From the NCBI RefSeq assembly GCF_005938085.1, contig NZ_SMZK01000001.1, forward strand, positions 2,790,001-2,854,000: 64,000 nucleotides of DNA. The letters are read 5' to 3'. Within the stretch, counting starts at the first letter, position 1. Each line of letters opens with the position of its first letter. Of the stretch, positions 18,986 through 27,219 are shown one piece after another. Both the position numbers and the translations under genes were made by a program. Source of the stretch: Haloterrigena sp. H1. Its GTDB lineage: Archaea > Halobacteriota > Halobacteria > Halobacteriales > Natrialbaceae. The notes beneath the pieces were generated by a model. It was not told where the DNA came from, did no database searches, and saw only the letters and a list, made by a program, of their open reading frames with translations.

Positions 18986-19139
18986 CGTGTCTCTTTCTTC
19001 GGCCTCACGAAAATGTAGTTTCTGCTTCTGCCAGTCGGAATGGCGACGAATACTGCAGGTTCATGTTTCCTGTTGCTCGGAACACGAAGTGTTTTCCCCA
19101 ATCGAGATGGAAAGTGAGTGACGGATACCTCATCGAATA

Positions 19140-19625
19140 TCAGTCGCGGGCAGTAGGCTGAGCGATACGTTCGATACCATCACCAGCTGTCACAACACCG
19201 TCGTCGAGGATCCGTGCCCGAAGCCCGCCTCGATGAACCAGCGCCTTGCGGATCCCCTCTTTTTCGAGGTGGCGTTCGAGGTACGAACACGGCTCGCAGA
19301 GTTCGATCCCTTCGCAGACGACCTCGCCGACCCGAAACCGCTCGCCGACCAGATGGTTCAGGGCGATGCCGTCGGTCGTGAGGTTGCGGCGGTGGAAGCC
19401 GGACTCGAGTGAGATGTCGTAGTCCCGCTCGACCGCCGCGAGCGCTTCGGACTCGATGAGCGTGAGATCGCTGCCCTCCCGATCGGCGAACGTTCCCTCG
19501 GTGGCGTAGTAGCGATCGCCCTCGAGCCCTCGCCGTGCGACTGCAGTCACTTGCTCGACGCGTTCCATCGGTGCGCCCTGTTCCGGCGCGATGTGGATCG
19601 CCCGGATCGTTCCCGTCGCTGTCAT
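19140..19625 (-). CDS. MOSC domain protein
   Basis: A 161-residue stand-alone MOSC domain. MOSC proteins handle sulfur in molybdenum cofactor chemistry (sulfurase C-termini, YiiM-like). Conserved features: GLEGDRYYA near residue 33, LTLIESEAL, GFHRRNLTTDGIALNHLVG (the RRN motif), and the conserved cysteine in ELCEPCSYLERHL. It is similar in size to bacterial stand-alone MOSC proteins. It is a single gene, 54 bases from the DUF2071 gene upstream on the same strand, so they could share a transcript. Confidence 0.92.
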   Translation of the reverse strand: MTATGTIRAIHIAPEQGAPMERVEQVTAVARRGLEGDRYYATEGTFADREGSDLTLIESEALAAVERDYDISLESGFHRRNLTTDGIALNHLVGERFRVGEVVCEGIELCEPCSYLERHLEKEGIRKALVHRGGLRARILDDGVVTAGDGIERIAQPTARD

Positions 19626-19679
19626 GGGTTGAACGAGGGCCGCGACCGAGGAATATCGATCGCTCTCCTGTCGCCCGGT

Positions 19680-20372
19680 TCACTCCCAGCGACGATTTCG
19701 CGACGACGTGATGTCGACGCCACGACTGTAGTAACAGACCGGCGATCCGGCGGGCCGGTCGAATCCGTTGGCCTCGAACAGCGTGTTCGTCTCAATCGTC
19801 ACCGTTGCCGGCCGCAGCGTCCACGGCTCGTGATCGATGTCGGCGTAGCGAAGGGTGCCGTCTCGAGCCGTCGTGTAGTATCGGTAGTGTTCGGTGAGAA
19901 ACGCTGCCAGCGAGCCGGGTTCGGGGACGAACGGGTCGCCGACCGGCTCGTAGGTCCCCGTAAACGTCGCCGGCGAGGCGCCCGGATGGAGCCGCTCGCT
20001 CGTAAACGCGATGCCCCGGTCGGTCCCGGTGATCTCGATGTCGGCGTAGTAGTATGGCAGTTGGTGAAAGAGACGTGCCCCGACGACGCCGAGGATACCC
20101 TCTGCGTCGAGGCTGAAGAAGTAGACGCCAGGCTCGCCGTCCCGACTGACGTACGTCCGGAGGTTGAGTTCGGGGAGATCGACGCCCATCGCTGCGGGAA
20201 GCCCGCGCGGACGAACGTCGACGTTCAGATACGGCACGACAGAGAGCCACGCCCGGCCGTCGTAGGTCTCGACGGTAAGATCATCCGGAATTTGAGCCGC
20301 AACGGCGGCAGGATCGACCGGCCAGTTAGCAAAGAGCAGGTGTCGCCACCCCATCGCGATCGGGAGACTCAT
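19680..20372 (-). CDS. DUF2071 (YqjF-like) protein
   Basis: A 230-residue soluble protein matching DUF2071 from end to end: MGWRHLLFANWPVDPAAVA, YDGRAWLSVVPYLNVDVRP, PELNLRTYVSRDGEPGVYF and a C-terminal region FEANGFDRPAGSPVCYYSRG. The family is related to the acetoacetate decarboxylase fold, but no activity is established. The start MSLPIAMGWRH was chosen; a longer ORF begins 17 codons upstream with unlikely sequence. No function can be given beyond the family. Confidence 0.9.
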   Translation of the reverse strand: MSLPIAMGWRHLLFANWPVDPAAVAAQIPDDLTVETYDGRAWLSVVPYLNVDVRPRGLPAAMGVDLPELNLRTYVSRDGEPGVYFFSLDAEGILGVVGARLFHQLPYYYADIEITGTDRGIAFTSERLHPGASPATFTGTYEPVGDPFVPEPGSLAAFLTEHYRYYTTARDGTLRYADIDHEPWTLRPATVTIETNTLFEANGFDRPAGSPVCYYSRGVDITSSRNRRWE

Positions 20373-20479
20373 ACTGAAGTTCGGTGGCCGCTGGGACGAA
20401 AAGCTGTGGCCAAACGTCGTCAAACGGCCGTCCCCGCGTGGACGATCGGACGCTGTCAGCCGTCGATCGCTCGACCGTC

Positions 20480-20884
20480 TTAGGCTGTGTCAGTGGCGTC
20501 CGCTGAATCGGTCTCGTCGCCCGTCCTGATCCGACGCCAGCCGCCAGCACCGAGCAACACGACGACGAGGATGTATCCGTAGAGAAGGAGATGCACTGGA
20601 CTATCCGGCGACATACTGAGACTAATAAGCGCCATCCCGACCACGTACGCCACGAGACCACCGATAGCGAGGTTCGACGGTCGAATGCCACTGAGCGCCG
20701 TCGCTGCGATTCCGACAGCCCCGGCCAGAACCGTCAACAGGACGAGCACGAGTGATTCGGTCTGTGCGGCCTCCGGAAGTACCGTCCACCACTGCCAGAA
20801 CGTCTCATCAGGTGGCCAGAGAACGATGCCGGCGGCGAACACCACGATCGCACCGATACCGATTTCGCGCAGCCGACTGCTCAT
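20480..20884 (-). CDS. Small integral membrane protein (134 aa, four TM)
   Basis: Four hydrophobic segments: IGIGAIVVFAAGIVLWPP, SLVLVLLTVLAGAVGIAA, LAIGGLVAYVVGMALISL and LLLYGYILVVVLLGAGGW. The C-terminal tail is short, polar and acidic with a Thr/Asp repeat (TDSADATDTA). I do not recognise a family. It is separated from the SDR gene upstream on the same strand by about 200 bases that contain the SDR-like remnant. Confidence 0.6.
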   Translation of the reverse strand: MSSRLREIGIGAIVVFAAGIVLWPPDETFWQWWTVLPEAAQTESLVLVLLTVLAGAVGIAATALSGIRPSNLAIGGLVAYVVGMALISLSMSPDSPVHLLLYGYILVVVLLGAGGWRRIRTGDETDSADATDTA

Positions 20885-20937
20885 ACGGCCAACAATTCAC
20901 CGATGGCACAAAAGCGTCGGGACGCGTCCGGACCCCG

Positions 20938-20982
20938 TCACACATACTCGGGCACCCAGCCACCGTCGACTTCGGTGTTCTC
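20938..20982 (-). pseudogene. Stray copy of an SDR C-terminus (ENTEVDGGWVPEYV-stop)
   Basis: On the minus strand these 45 bases read ENTEVDGGWVPEYV and a stop. The intact SDR gene just upstream ends ENIEVDGGWLPETV and a stop. At DNA level the 35-base core differs at only about five positions. No upstream SDR sequence accompanies it in frame; the preceding bases read DEVKRWV. The simplest reading is a relic of a tandem paralog or of a recombination event that exchanged the 3' end. Chance similarity cannot be excluded for so short a segment. Confidence 0.6.
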
Positions 20983-21090
20983 CACCCACCTTTTTACTTC
21001 GTCGGGGACTCTCGCTGCGCTCGAGCCTCACTCCTCGCAAAAATCTGGACCAAAAACGTCCCGCGGCACACAGCGCCGCGGTTCGATCGC

Positions 21091-21831
21091 TTACACAGTC
21101 TCAGGCAACCAGCCACCATCGACTTCGATATTCTCGCCGCTGACGTACTCACTGTCCGGATCGAGGAAGAAATACAGCGGCGCGATCAGGTCCTCGAAAC
21201 TTGCGGGCCGATCGCGTGGCAACTCGTCGGGGAACTCGTCGGAGTTCTCGACGACGTACGGCGAGATGGCGTTGACCGTGATCCCGTCGTTCTGGGTGTC
21301 CGCCGCGAGCATGCGCGTAAACATCAACACGCCCTTCTTCGCGACGAAGTAGGGGAAGTTCTTCGGGCTGACGAGCCCCTGCTCGCTCGAGGCGTAGCCG
21401 ATGTTCACGATTCGGCCGGCCCCGTTCTCGCGCATCCGGGGGAGGACCCGCTTCGAGCAGAGATAGGTTCCAGTAAGGTTCGTCTCGAGGACGCGGGTCC
21501 ACTCCTCGAACGCGAGGTCGTCCCAGCGGGCAGGCGCGAAGTCGCCGACGTTGTTGACCAGCACGTCGACGTCGCCGAGGTCGGCCTCGATGGCTGCGAA
21601 GAGGCCGTCGACACTGTCGGGATCAGTGACGTCGGCCTGTACCGTCATCGCTGCAGTCGCACCGCGTTCGCGGGCCTGGTCAGCCACCTCGTGGGCCGCG
21701 TCGGCGCTGGTGTGATAGTGGACCGCCGTCGCCGCGCCGCAGTCGGCCGTCGCCAGCAGCAGTTCGCGTCCGACGCCTCTCGCACTGCCCGTCACGAGTA
21801 CCGTCTGTCCGTCGAGATCGGGTCCGTCCAT
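21091..21831 (-). CDS. Short-chain dehydrogenase/reductase (FabG/3-oxoacyl reductase-like)
   Basis: A 246-residue classical SDR. The cofactor motif TGxxxGxG is TGSARGVGREL, the NNVG motif is LVNNVGDFAPA, and the catalytic serine to lysine region is NIGYASSEQGL followed by YFVAKKGVLMFTRML, giving the YxxxK motif (YFVAK). The C-terminus ENIEVDGGWLPETV contains the DGG of the FabG group. The longest ORF starts 122 codons upstream but that part overlaps the divergent Usp gene; MDGPDLDGQTVLVTG is the natural start. The substrate is unknown. A near-copy of the last 14 codons lies beyond its stop. Confidence 0.92.
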   Translation of the reverse strand: MDGPDLDGQTVLVTGSARGVGRELLLATADCGAATAVHYHTSADAAHEVADQARERGATAAMTVQADVTDPDSVDGLFAAIEADLGDVDVLVNNVGDFAPARWDDLAFEEWTRVLETNLTGTYLCSKRVLPRMRENGAGRIVNIGYASSEQGLVSPKNFPYFVAKKGVLMFTRMLAADTQNDGITVNAISPYVVENSDEFPDELPRDRPASFEDLIAPLYFFLDPDSEYVSGENIEVDGGWLPETV

Positions 21832-21958
21832 GCGTCGATACTCGACGACGGCGTGGAAAACGGTGACGGCGTGGCACTGCGGGCCGCGGTTCCATCGACA
21901 TCGATCCCCGTCGCCACCCTGCCGCGGCTTTACGGTGCTGTGGGTCGATTCACTACCC

Positions 21959-22426
21959 ATGCTAGATACGGTGTTACTCGCGGTCGGTCCCGGTGACGAA
22001 GACCGCAGCGGGCAACTGGCCGAGACGGTCCTCGAGGTCGCGAAACCAGCCGACGCCACCGTCGTCCTCGCACACGTCTTTACCAGCACCGAGTACGACG
22101 AGGTCCTCGAGCGCCTCGAGTTCGATCGCACTGTCGACGAGATCGACCCCGACGCGGTCGCAGCGCGGCACTCGACGATCCACGAGTTGCAGGCCATCTT
22201 CGACGAGCACGGCGTCGACTACGAGATCCGTGGGGCCGTCGGGGACCACGGGCAGTCGATCGTCGACCTTACGGCGAGTGCCGATGCCGATCGGGTCGTC
22301 GTCGGCGGGCGACGGCGATCACCGACCGGGAAGGCCGTCTTCGGCTCGACGGCACAGGAGGTGCTCCTGTCGGCACCCTGCCCTGTTACCTTCGTCCGCA
22401 GTGACGCCTCCGTTCCCACACAATAG
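21959..22426 (+). CDS. Universal stress protein, UspA family (155 aa)
   Basis: Single Usp domain starting MLDTVLLAVGPGDEDRSG. The usual D in the first strand is replaced by the AVGPGD variant. The C-terminal motif is VVGGRRRSPTGKAVFGSTA, where arginines replace the glycine-rich GxxG but the terminal GS is kept. It is most similar to the next gene, and the two form a tandem pair diverged from a recent common ancestor. It is divergent from the SDR gene, sharing about 130 bases of upstream region. Confidence 0.93.
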   Translation: MLDTVLLAVGPGDEDRSGQLAETVLEVAKPADATVVLAHVFTSTEYDEVLERLEFDRTVDEIDPDAVAARHSTIHELQAIFDEHGVDYEIRGAVGDHGQSIVDLTASADADRVVVGGRRRSPTGKAVFGSTAQEVLLSAPCPVTFVRSDASVPTQ

Positions 22427-22554
22427 CTATCAGACTAGTGTCAGGGTGGCAACGACATACCCCCACCACTGCCACCGCTAAAACGGTCACGGTTGGTTCT
22501 GGAAACATACATCGACGAGAATACTTATGCAGGTGGCCCAACCACTGTGCGGAC

Positions 22555-23019
22555 ATGGCAATCGATACGGTACTCCTTGCAGTTGGACCGATGGACACAG
22601 TGCGCGCGCCGGAACTCGCCGAGACCGTGCTCGAGATCGCCGAGCCACTCGGCGCGAAAGTCGTGATCGGACACGCCTTCACGGAAGACGAGTATGAAGA
22701 CATCCACGAGGATATCGGCTTCGACGCTCGTGCCGACGATGTCGACCCTGACGAGGTCGCCGCCGAACGCGCGCCGGTCCCCGAACTCGCCGAACGCTTC
22801 GAGGACGCCGGCGTCGACTACGAGATCAAAGGCGCACTCGGCGAAGTCAGTTCCAAAGTCGTCGACATGGCGGTCGACGTCGACGCCGACCGAATGGTCG
22901 TCGGTGGCCGCCGGCGCTCCCCGGCTGAAAAAGCCGTGCTCGGCTCCGTCTCCCAGGAGATCATCCTCTCGGCTCCCTGTCCGGTCACCTACTTCCGCGA
23001 CCTCGACGTCATGGAGTAG
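22555..23019 (+). CDS. Universal stress protein, UspA family (154 aa), tandem paralog
   Basis: Starts MAIDTVLLAVGPMDTVRAP and shares the whole architecture of the preceding Usp protein, including the variant nucleotide motif VVGGRRRSPAEKAVLGSVS and the ending LSAPCPVTYFRD. The start ATG at 22555 is preceded by an AT-rich stretch with a TATA-like TACTTATGC about 30 bases upstream. The ORF extends further upstream but without coding character. The pair probably arose by tandem duplication. The ligand is unknown. Confidence 0.93.
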   Translation: MAIDTVLLAVGPMDTVRAPELAETVLEIAEPLGAKVVIGHAFTEDEYEDIHEDIGFDARADDVDPDEVAAERAPVPELAERFEDAGVDYEIKGALGEVSSKVVDMAVDVDADRMVVGGRRRSPAEKAVLGSVSQEIILSAPCPVTYFRDLDVME

Positions 23020-23118
23020 CGACCTGTCGCGACCGACGAATTGATCCCGCGTTTTCGCCCTCTCTCGTCATACCACCACGGTCCAGCGCCGGCTGCTTTG
23101 GCTCCTGTCAGTTGTTCG

Positions 23119-23550
23119 TCATCGCTCTTTGGCCCGCCGTTTCCACTCCCGTTCCTGCTTGCGCTCGCGGACGTGGCGCTTTCCATCGGCCAGCTCCCGT
23201 CGGACCTGGCGCTCGAGCGCCCGCGTTTCGGCCAGCAGGCTCTCCTGGAAGTGCTCGAGGATCTCGTAGGACCAGCGGTCCTCGTCGACGACGCCGTGGG
23301 GGAGGAGGTCGTCTCGAATTACGTCGGCGAGATCGTCGTGGCCGGCTGCTCTGAGCCGCTCTTCGGCTCGATAGAGGTGGTCCATCCCGTGGCCCGTCGC
23401 GTGGTGGAACTCGAGCAGACAGCCTTGAGCGCGCTGGGTCCACTCGAGTCCCAGCTCGACCTCGTGGAGGGCCTCGAGTTCCGTCTCGGAGAGCGGGGTT
23501 GCCGGGTCTGACCCGACGTCCGTATCGGCGCGTGAGTCGTCGGTAGCCAT
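23119..23550 (-). CDS. Helical acidic hypothetical protein (143 aa)
   Basis: Soluble protein rich in charged helices. It starts MATDDSRADTDVGSDP. Its middle contains GHGMDHLYRAEERLRAAGHD and a histidine-containing segment LLEFHHATGHGMDH that could bind metal. The C-terminus is very basic and helical (ERKQEREWKRRAKER), unusual for a haloarchaeal protein and suggestive of nucleic-acid or membrane-surface binding. I do not recognise a family. The upstream ORF extension to 24696 is a shadow of the ROK kinase gene. Confidence 0.7.
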   Translation of the reverse strand: MATDDSRADTDVGSDPATPLSETELEALHEVELGLEWTQRAQGCLLEFHHATGHGMDHLYRAEERLRAAGHDDLADVIRDDLLPHGVVDEDRWSYEILEHFQESLLAETRALERQVRRELADGKRHVRERKQEREWKRRAKER

Positions 23551-23703
23551 ACGACTAGATATGGCATGGTATAGCATACATATGTCGCCGCGACAGCCGC
23601 CGGACCAGTCGTGTGTTGTCGGCTCCGAACGTATCGAAATCGATACTCGTCGCCGAGTACAATCTGGGTAGTTAAGTACGATCGCGGTCGTCTCTAGGGT
23701 AGC

Positions 23704-24681
23704 ATGGTCTACTATGCGGGCGTCGATCTCGGCGCGACCAACGTCCGGGCCGTCGTCGCCGAGCCGGACGGGACGACGATCGGTGTGGATCGCCGATCGA
23801 CGCCGCGCGGGCCGACGGGTATCGACGTGACCGAGGGAGTCTTGCGAACGCTTCGCGGTGCCTGTGGCGATGCCGGGATCGAACCTACCCGGATCACCGC
23901 CGCTGGGATCGGCTCGATCGGGCCGTTCGATCTCGCCGAGGGCGCGGTGATCGATCCGGCGAACCTCCCCGACTCGATCGACCGCATCCCGCTGACCGGC
24001 CCGATCTCGAAGCTGATCGACAGCGACGACGTCTACCTCCACAACGACACGACTGCAGGCGTCATCGGCGAGCGGTTTCACGCCGCCAGCAACCCCGACG
24101 ACATGGTCTATATTACCATCTCCTCGGGGATCGGTGCCGGCGTCTGCTCCGACGGCCGCATCGTCAGCGGCTGGGACGGCAACGCCGGCGAGGTCGGCCA
24201 CTACGTCGTCGACCCCCGCGGCCGGCTGACCTGTGGCTGCGGTCACGACGGCCACTGGGAGGCCTACTGTTCGGGCAACGCCATCCCCAACTTCGCCCGG
24301 CTGCTCGCCGACGACGACCCGACGATTGCGACCGACCTCCCGCTCGAGGGGCCGGAGTTCACGGCGAAGGACGTCTTCGATCTCGCCGGCGAGGACGAAC
24401 TGGCTGACTACGTCATCGACCAGCTCGCCCACTGGAACGCGATCGGCGTCACGAACGTGATCCACGCGTTCGCGCCGATCGTCGTTTCCTTCGGTGGCGC
24501 GGTCGCGTTGCACAACGAGGACCTGGTCGTCGATCCCATCCGCGAGCGCGTCTCGGAGATGGTGATGACGAACGTGCCGGAGATTCACGTCACCGAGCTC
24601 GGCGACGACGTCGTCGTCGAAGGTGCGCTCGCCAGCGCGCTGACCGAGGGGACTGGCGATCGGCGTCGGCTCCATAGCTAA
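23704..24681 (+). CDS. ROK family sugar kinase (glucokinase-like)
   Basis: A 325-residue cytosolic kinase of normal ROK length. The phosphate-binding motif DLGATNVRAVVAE is at the N-terminus and the second one is ITISSGIGAGVCSDG. The catalytic aspartate is in LHNDTTAGVIGE. The ROK zinc site is present as HYVVDPRGRLTCGCGHDGHW, with Cys-x-Cys followed by a third cysteine in AYCSG. This combination supports phosphorylation of glucose or an amino sugar with ATP. There is no sugar transporter nearby; it is a single gene between a hypothetical protein and the LVIVD protein. Confidence 0.93.
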   Translation: MVYYAGVDLGATNVRAVVAEPDGTTIGVDRRSTPRGPTGIDVTEGVLRTLRGACGDAGIEPTRITAAGIGSIGPFDLAEGAVIDPANLPDSIDRIPLTGPISKLIDSDDVYLHNDTTAGVIGERFHAASNPDDMVYITISSGIGAGVCSDGRIVSGWDGNAGEVGHYVVDPRGRLTCGCGHDGHWEAYCSGNAIPNFARLLADDDPTIATDLPLEGPEFTAKDVFDLAGEDELADYVIDQLAHWNAIGVTNVIHAFAPIVVSFGGAVALHNEDLVVDPIRERVSEMVMTNVPEIHVTELGDDVVVEGALASALTEGTGDRRRLHS

Positions 24682-24767
24682 GATCGATTCGTGCACTCGT
24701 CTGCCGCGCTATCCGGCGAGCCACGAGTGACTAGCTCTATATGTCGCACCGTGCAACTGCGTTACAG

Positions 24768-26207
24768 ATGAGGCGGAGAGCGTTCCTCGATGCGAGTGGG
24801 ACCGCCGGTCTCGCTCTCACCCTCTCGAGTGCAGTCATCCCATCGCGGGCAAGCACAACGGCAGCGCCACCCAACGGGGGGTACGAACCGCTCGGGCAGG
24901 TTCCCGTCACCGGCGCTGCAGAGGCCGTCGTCGGCGAGGGTGCAGTCGCGTACGTCGCCGCGACCACCGGGTTCGCGGTCGTCGACGTGAGCGACCCCGC
25001 CGAGCCGAGGGTCATCGCTGAGGAACGCGACATCGAGATCGACGGCGCACCCCTGACTCAGATCCTCGATCTGACCGTCGACGGCGACCGGCTGATCGTC
25101 GCCGGTCCAGCCGAATCCGCCGGTTCAAGCGACCTCTTTCTTGGCTTCCGACGATACGACATAAGCGCCCCCGAAAAGCCCATCGCGACCGATGCCTTCG
25201 AAACCGGGTTCCATATTCACAACTGCTTTCTCGAGGGCGACCGGCTGTTCGTCGTCAAAAACATGCGCAGTGAAAACCGGCTCGTGATTTTCGATGTCGG
25301 CGGCGAGGAGATCACACAAATCGGGGACTGGTCGCTGCTGGACTACGAGCCCGGCTGGCGCGACATCCACTGGCTCGGGCGCTATCTTCACGACGTCTAC
25401 GTTCGAGACGGGACGGCCTACCTCCCCTGCTGGAACGCCGGGACCTGCATACTCGACGTCAGCGATCCGACCGCCCCGACGGTCGTTTCCCACGTCGCGG
25501 ACACGACACTCGAGGCCCAACGCGAGATCGACGACTTCCGGGACGGCGTCTACGGCTTGCCCGGCAACGATCACTACGTGGCGGTCGACGATAGCGGCGA
25601 CCTCATGGCGGTCGGCCGGGAGGCCTGGACGACCAACGGCGCGGACCCCGACCAGCCTGGTGGAATCGACCTCTACGACGTCAGCGATCCGACCGAGCCG
25701 GTCCACCGAGGATCGATCGACGCCCCGCGGACGGCCGACGAATCCTATCGCGGCGGAATCTGGACGAGCTCGCACAACTTCGAACTGCACGACGGCCGAC
25801 TCTATTCGTCGTGGTACCGTGCCGGCGTCCAACTCCACGACATCTCCGATCCCACCGATCCCGAACGGCTCGCCTGGTGGCGCAACCCGGCCGAAACGGG
25901 GTTCTGGACGGCACGCGTGGTCAGCCCCGGTGAGACGTTCATCGCCTCGAGCACCGAAGCGATACCCAATACGTCGCTCGAGGGTGCACTCTACACCTTC
26001 CCAGACGAAGCCGGCACGCAGGCTGACCCGCCGTCGCTGCAACCACCTGCCGAGTGGCTCGGGGACGACGATCCAAACGATCCGAGCGGGAACGAAACTG
26101 ACGATGGCACCGATTCGAGCCCGGGTTTCACCGGCGTCGCTGGGCTCGTCAGTGGCGGCGTTGCACTCGAGTGGCTGCGCCGACGCCACGGAAACGTTCA
26201 GGATTAA
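24768..26207 (+). CDS. Tat-exported LVIVD-repeat beta-propeller, PGF-CTERM-like anchor
   Basis: A 479-residue secreted protein. The start MRRRAFLDASGTAGLALTL is a Tat signal peptide (RRRAF) followed by an AxA-like site; an ATG nine codons upstream is possible. The body consists of repeats with the pattern FAVVDVSDPAEPRVI, CILDVSDPTAPTVVS and LYDVSDPTEPVHRG, typical of LVIVD propeller blades. It ends with an acidic linker and SPGFTGVAGLVSGGVALEWL-RRR, a PGF-CTERM-like tripartite signal for archaeosortase-type processing and lipid anchoring. It probably stays on the cell surface. The binding partner is unknown; it could be structural. Confidence 0.88.
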   Translation: MRRRAFLDASGTAGLALTLSSAVIPSRASTTAAPPNGGYEPLGQVPVTGAAEAVVGEGAVAYVAATTGFAVVDVSDPAEPRVIAEERDIEIDGAPLTQILDLTVDGDRLIVAGPAESAGSSDLFLGFRRYDISAPEKPIATDAFETGFHIHNCFLEGDRLFVVKNMRSENRLVIFDVGGEEITQIGDWSLLDYEPGWRDIHWLGRYLHDVYVRDGTAYLPCWNAGTCILDVSDPTAPTVVSHVADTTLEAQREIDDFRDGVYGLPGNDHYVAVDDSGDLMAVGREAWTTNGADPDQPGGIDLYDVSDPTEPVHRGSIDAPRTADESYRGGIWTSSHNFELHDGRLYSSWYRAGVQLHDISDPTDPERLAWWRNPAETGFWTARVVSPGETFIASSTEAIPNTSLEGALYTFPDEAGTQADPPSLQPPAEWLGDDDPNDPSGNETDDGTDSSPGFTGVAGLVSGGVALEWLRRRHGNVQD

Positions 26208-26267
26208 TTCGACTGATTTCGGCCGTGTGACCGAACTTATTCCCCATTCGAGCACGTAGGGAGACTC

Positions 26268-26633
26268 ATGAGTAACTCCGAGACTGAGCCGTCGCTGCAA
26301 GAGCGTGTCGAGCAGTGGCTGACACGCGAGATGCCGATCATTCAGATGCATGGCGGCACCAGTGCAGTGCGCGCAGCCGATCCGGAGACCGGCGAGGTCA
26401 TCATCGAACTCGGTGGTGGCTGCAAGGGCTGTTCGATCAGCGACGTCACGACGGGCAACATCGAGGCCGAACTGATCACGTGGCCCGAAATCGACGAGGT
26501 CACCGTTCGGGTGCCCGATGCACGCGATAGCCTCGGCGGCCCGGACCAGCCCGAGTCGATCATGGGGATCGACCGGACCGAAGGTGGTCGCGGCGACTGG
26601 GGCTCGTCGAACCCGGGCAAGGATCATCTGTAA
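26268..26633 (+). CDS. NifU C-terminal domain Fe-S scaffold-like protein
   Basis: A 121-residue protein. The NifU (Nfu) domain has the conserved segment HGGTSAVRAADPETGEVIIE and the cluster-binding CxxC in GGCKGCSISDVTTGNIE. These proteins accept and deliver 4Fe-4S clusters. The C-terminal tail (GIDRTEGGRGDWGSSNPGKD) is disordered-looking and family-specific. No suf genes are adjacent. The gene lies just upstream of the first dispersed repeat copy. Confidence 0.93.
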   Translation: MSNSETEPSLQERVEQWLTREMPIIQMHGGTSAVRAADPETGEVIIELGGGCKGCSISDVTTGNIEAELITWPEIDEVTVRVPDARDSLGGPDQPESIMGIDRTEGGRGDWGSSNPGKDHL

Positions 26634-27043
26634 CCGCTGTTTTCGAGGCCTTTAGTCGGTACTTCTCGAGCGGGTAGCGGTCTCTCCGCAGCAACGACGG
26701 CCGGTCCAATACCCCTGATACGGTCTGCTGTAACGAGTTACCGATGCAACCGCAGGACGGTCGCGGTTGCACCGGAAACAACTGACAGTAGTTCGTATGA
26801 GCGCCCATCGAGAATGTCGACCGTGCGTGGCTTCGTTCGTTGCTGTTCGTGGGCTGCGCGCGAGCAAGCATCGTCATAGATAGCGGCAAATATCACCTGC
26901 CAGAGCGCGACCCTCAGTTCCGATAAGTTATGGCTATCCCATCCAACATGATCCAGAACCTATGCGTATTCTATCTTGCACGGCTCCCGCAAACCTATTA
27001 AACGAGGATTGGATGAGTCGTCGCTATCGATGCAACCGACAGC
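26634..27043. other. Intergenic region, 410 bp
   Basis: No convincing ORF on either strand; minus-strand ORFs here lack coding character. It contains dispersed repeat copy A (26716-26803). It also holds an AT-rich stretch (26930-27005) with CCTATTAAACG at about 26993-27003, a possible TATA element for the downstream small membrane protein/TauE operon. Confidence 0.5.
26716..26803. repeat. Dispersed palindromic repeat, copy A
   Basis: Begins TGATACGGTCTGCTGTAAC and ends GTTCGTATGAGCG. The centre holds a perfect 8-bp stem GCAACCGC/GCGGTTGC around AGGACGGTC, and the outer ends are imperfectly complementary (about 11 of 15). Copies B-E in this window share the same left end, core and, for B, right end. 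It lies 82 bases after the NifU-domain gene. Confidence 0.85.
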
Positions 27044-27217
27044 ATGCAATCGCAGAGTGATCGACCAATGATCGGGCTTGAGTCGCTGGGCGCGACCGGA
27101 CAGGCCATCACGGGCGTCGGTGCCGTCCTCGTGGAAGCGATGCTCCTGTACGTCGGGTACGGTGCACTTACGACGGCACTGAGCGATCCCGTCAAACGCG
27201 CTCTCGGAGGGAGCTAA
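27044..27217 (+). CDS. Small single-TM membrane protein upstream of TauE (57 aa, DUF7512-like)
   Basis: This short ORF encodes MQSQSDRPMIGLESLGATG followed by one hydrophobic segment (VGAVLVEAMLLYVGYGALTT) and a short tail ending KRALGGS. A second in-frame ATG (27068) gives MIGLESLG and may be the true start. Small proteins like this precede TauE/SafE genes in other haloarchaea (DUF7512, name from memory). Its stop lies two bases before the TauE start, so it is in the same operon and may be a small accessory subunit. Bracketed by repeat copies A and B together with TauE. Confidence 0.8.
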   Translation: MQSQSDRPMIGLESLGATGQAITGVGAVLVEAMLLYVGYGALTTALSDPVKRALGGS

Positions 27218-27219
27218 TC

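Noticed and set aside
23551..24696. N-terminal extension of the 143-aa minus-strand gene to 525 aa
   Set aside because: The extension is antisense to the ROK kinase and only the last 143 codons have coding character.
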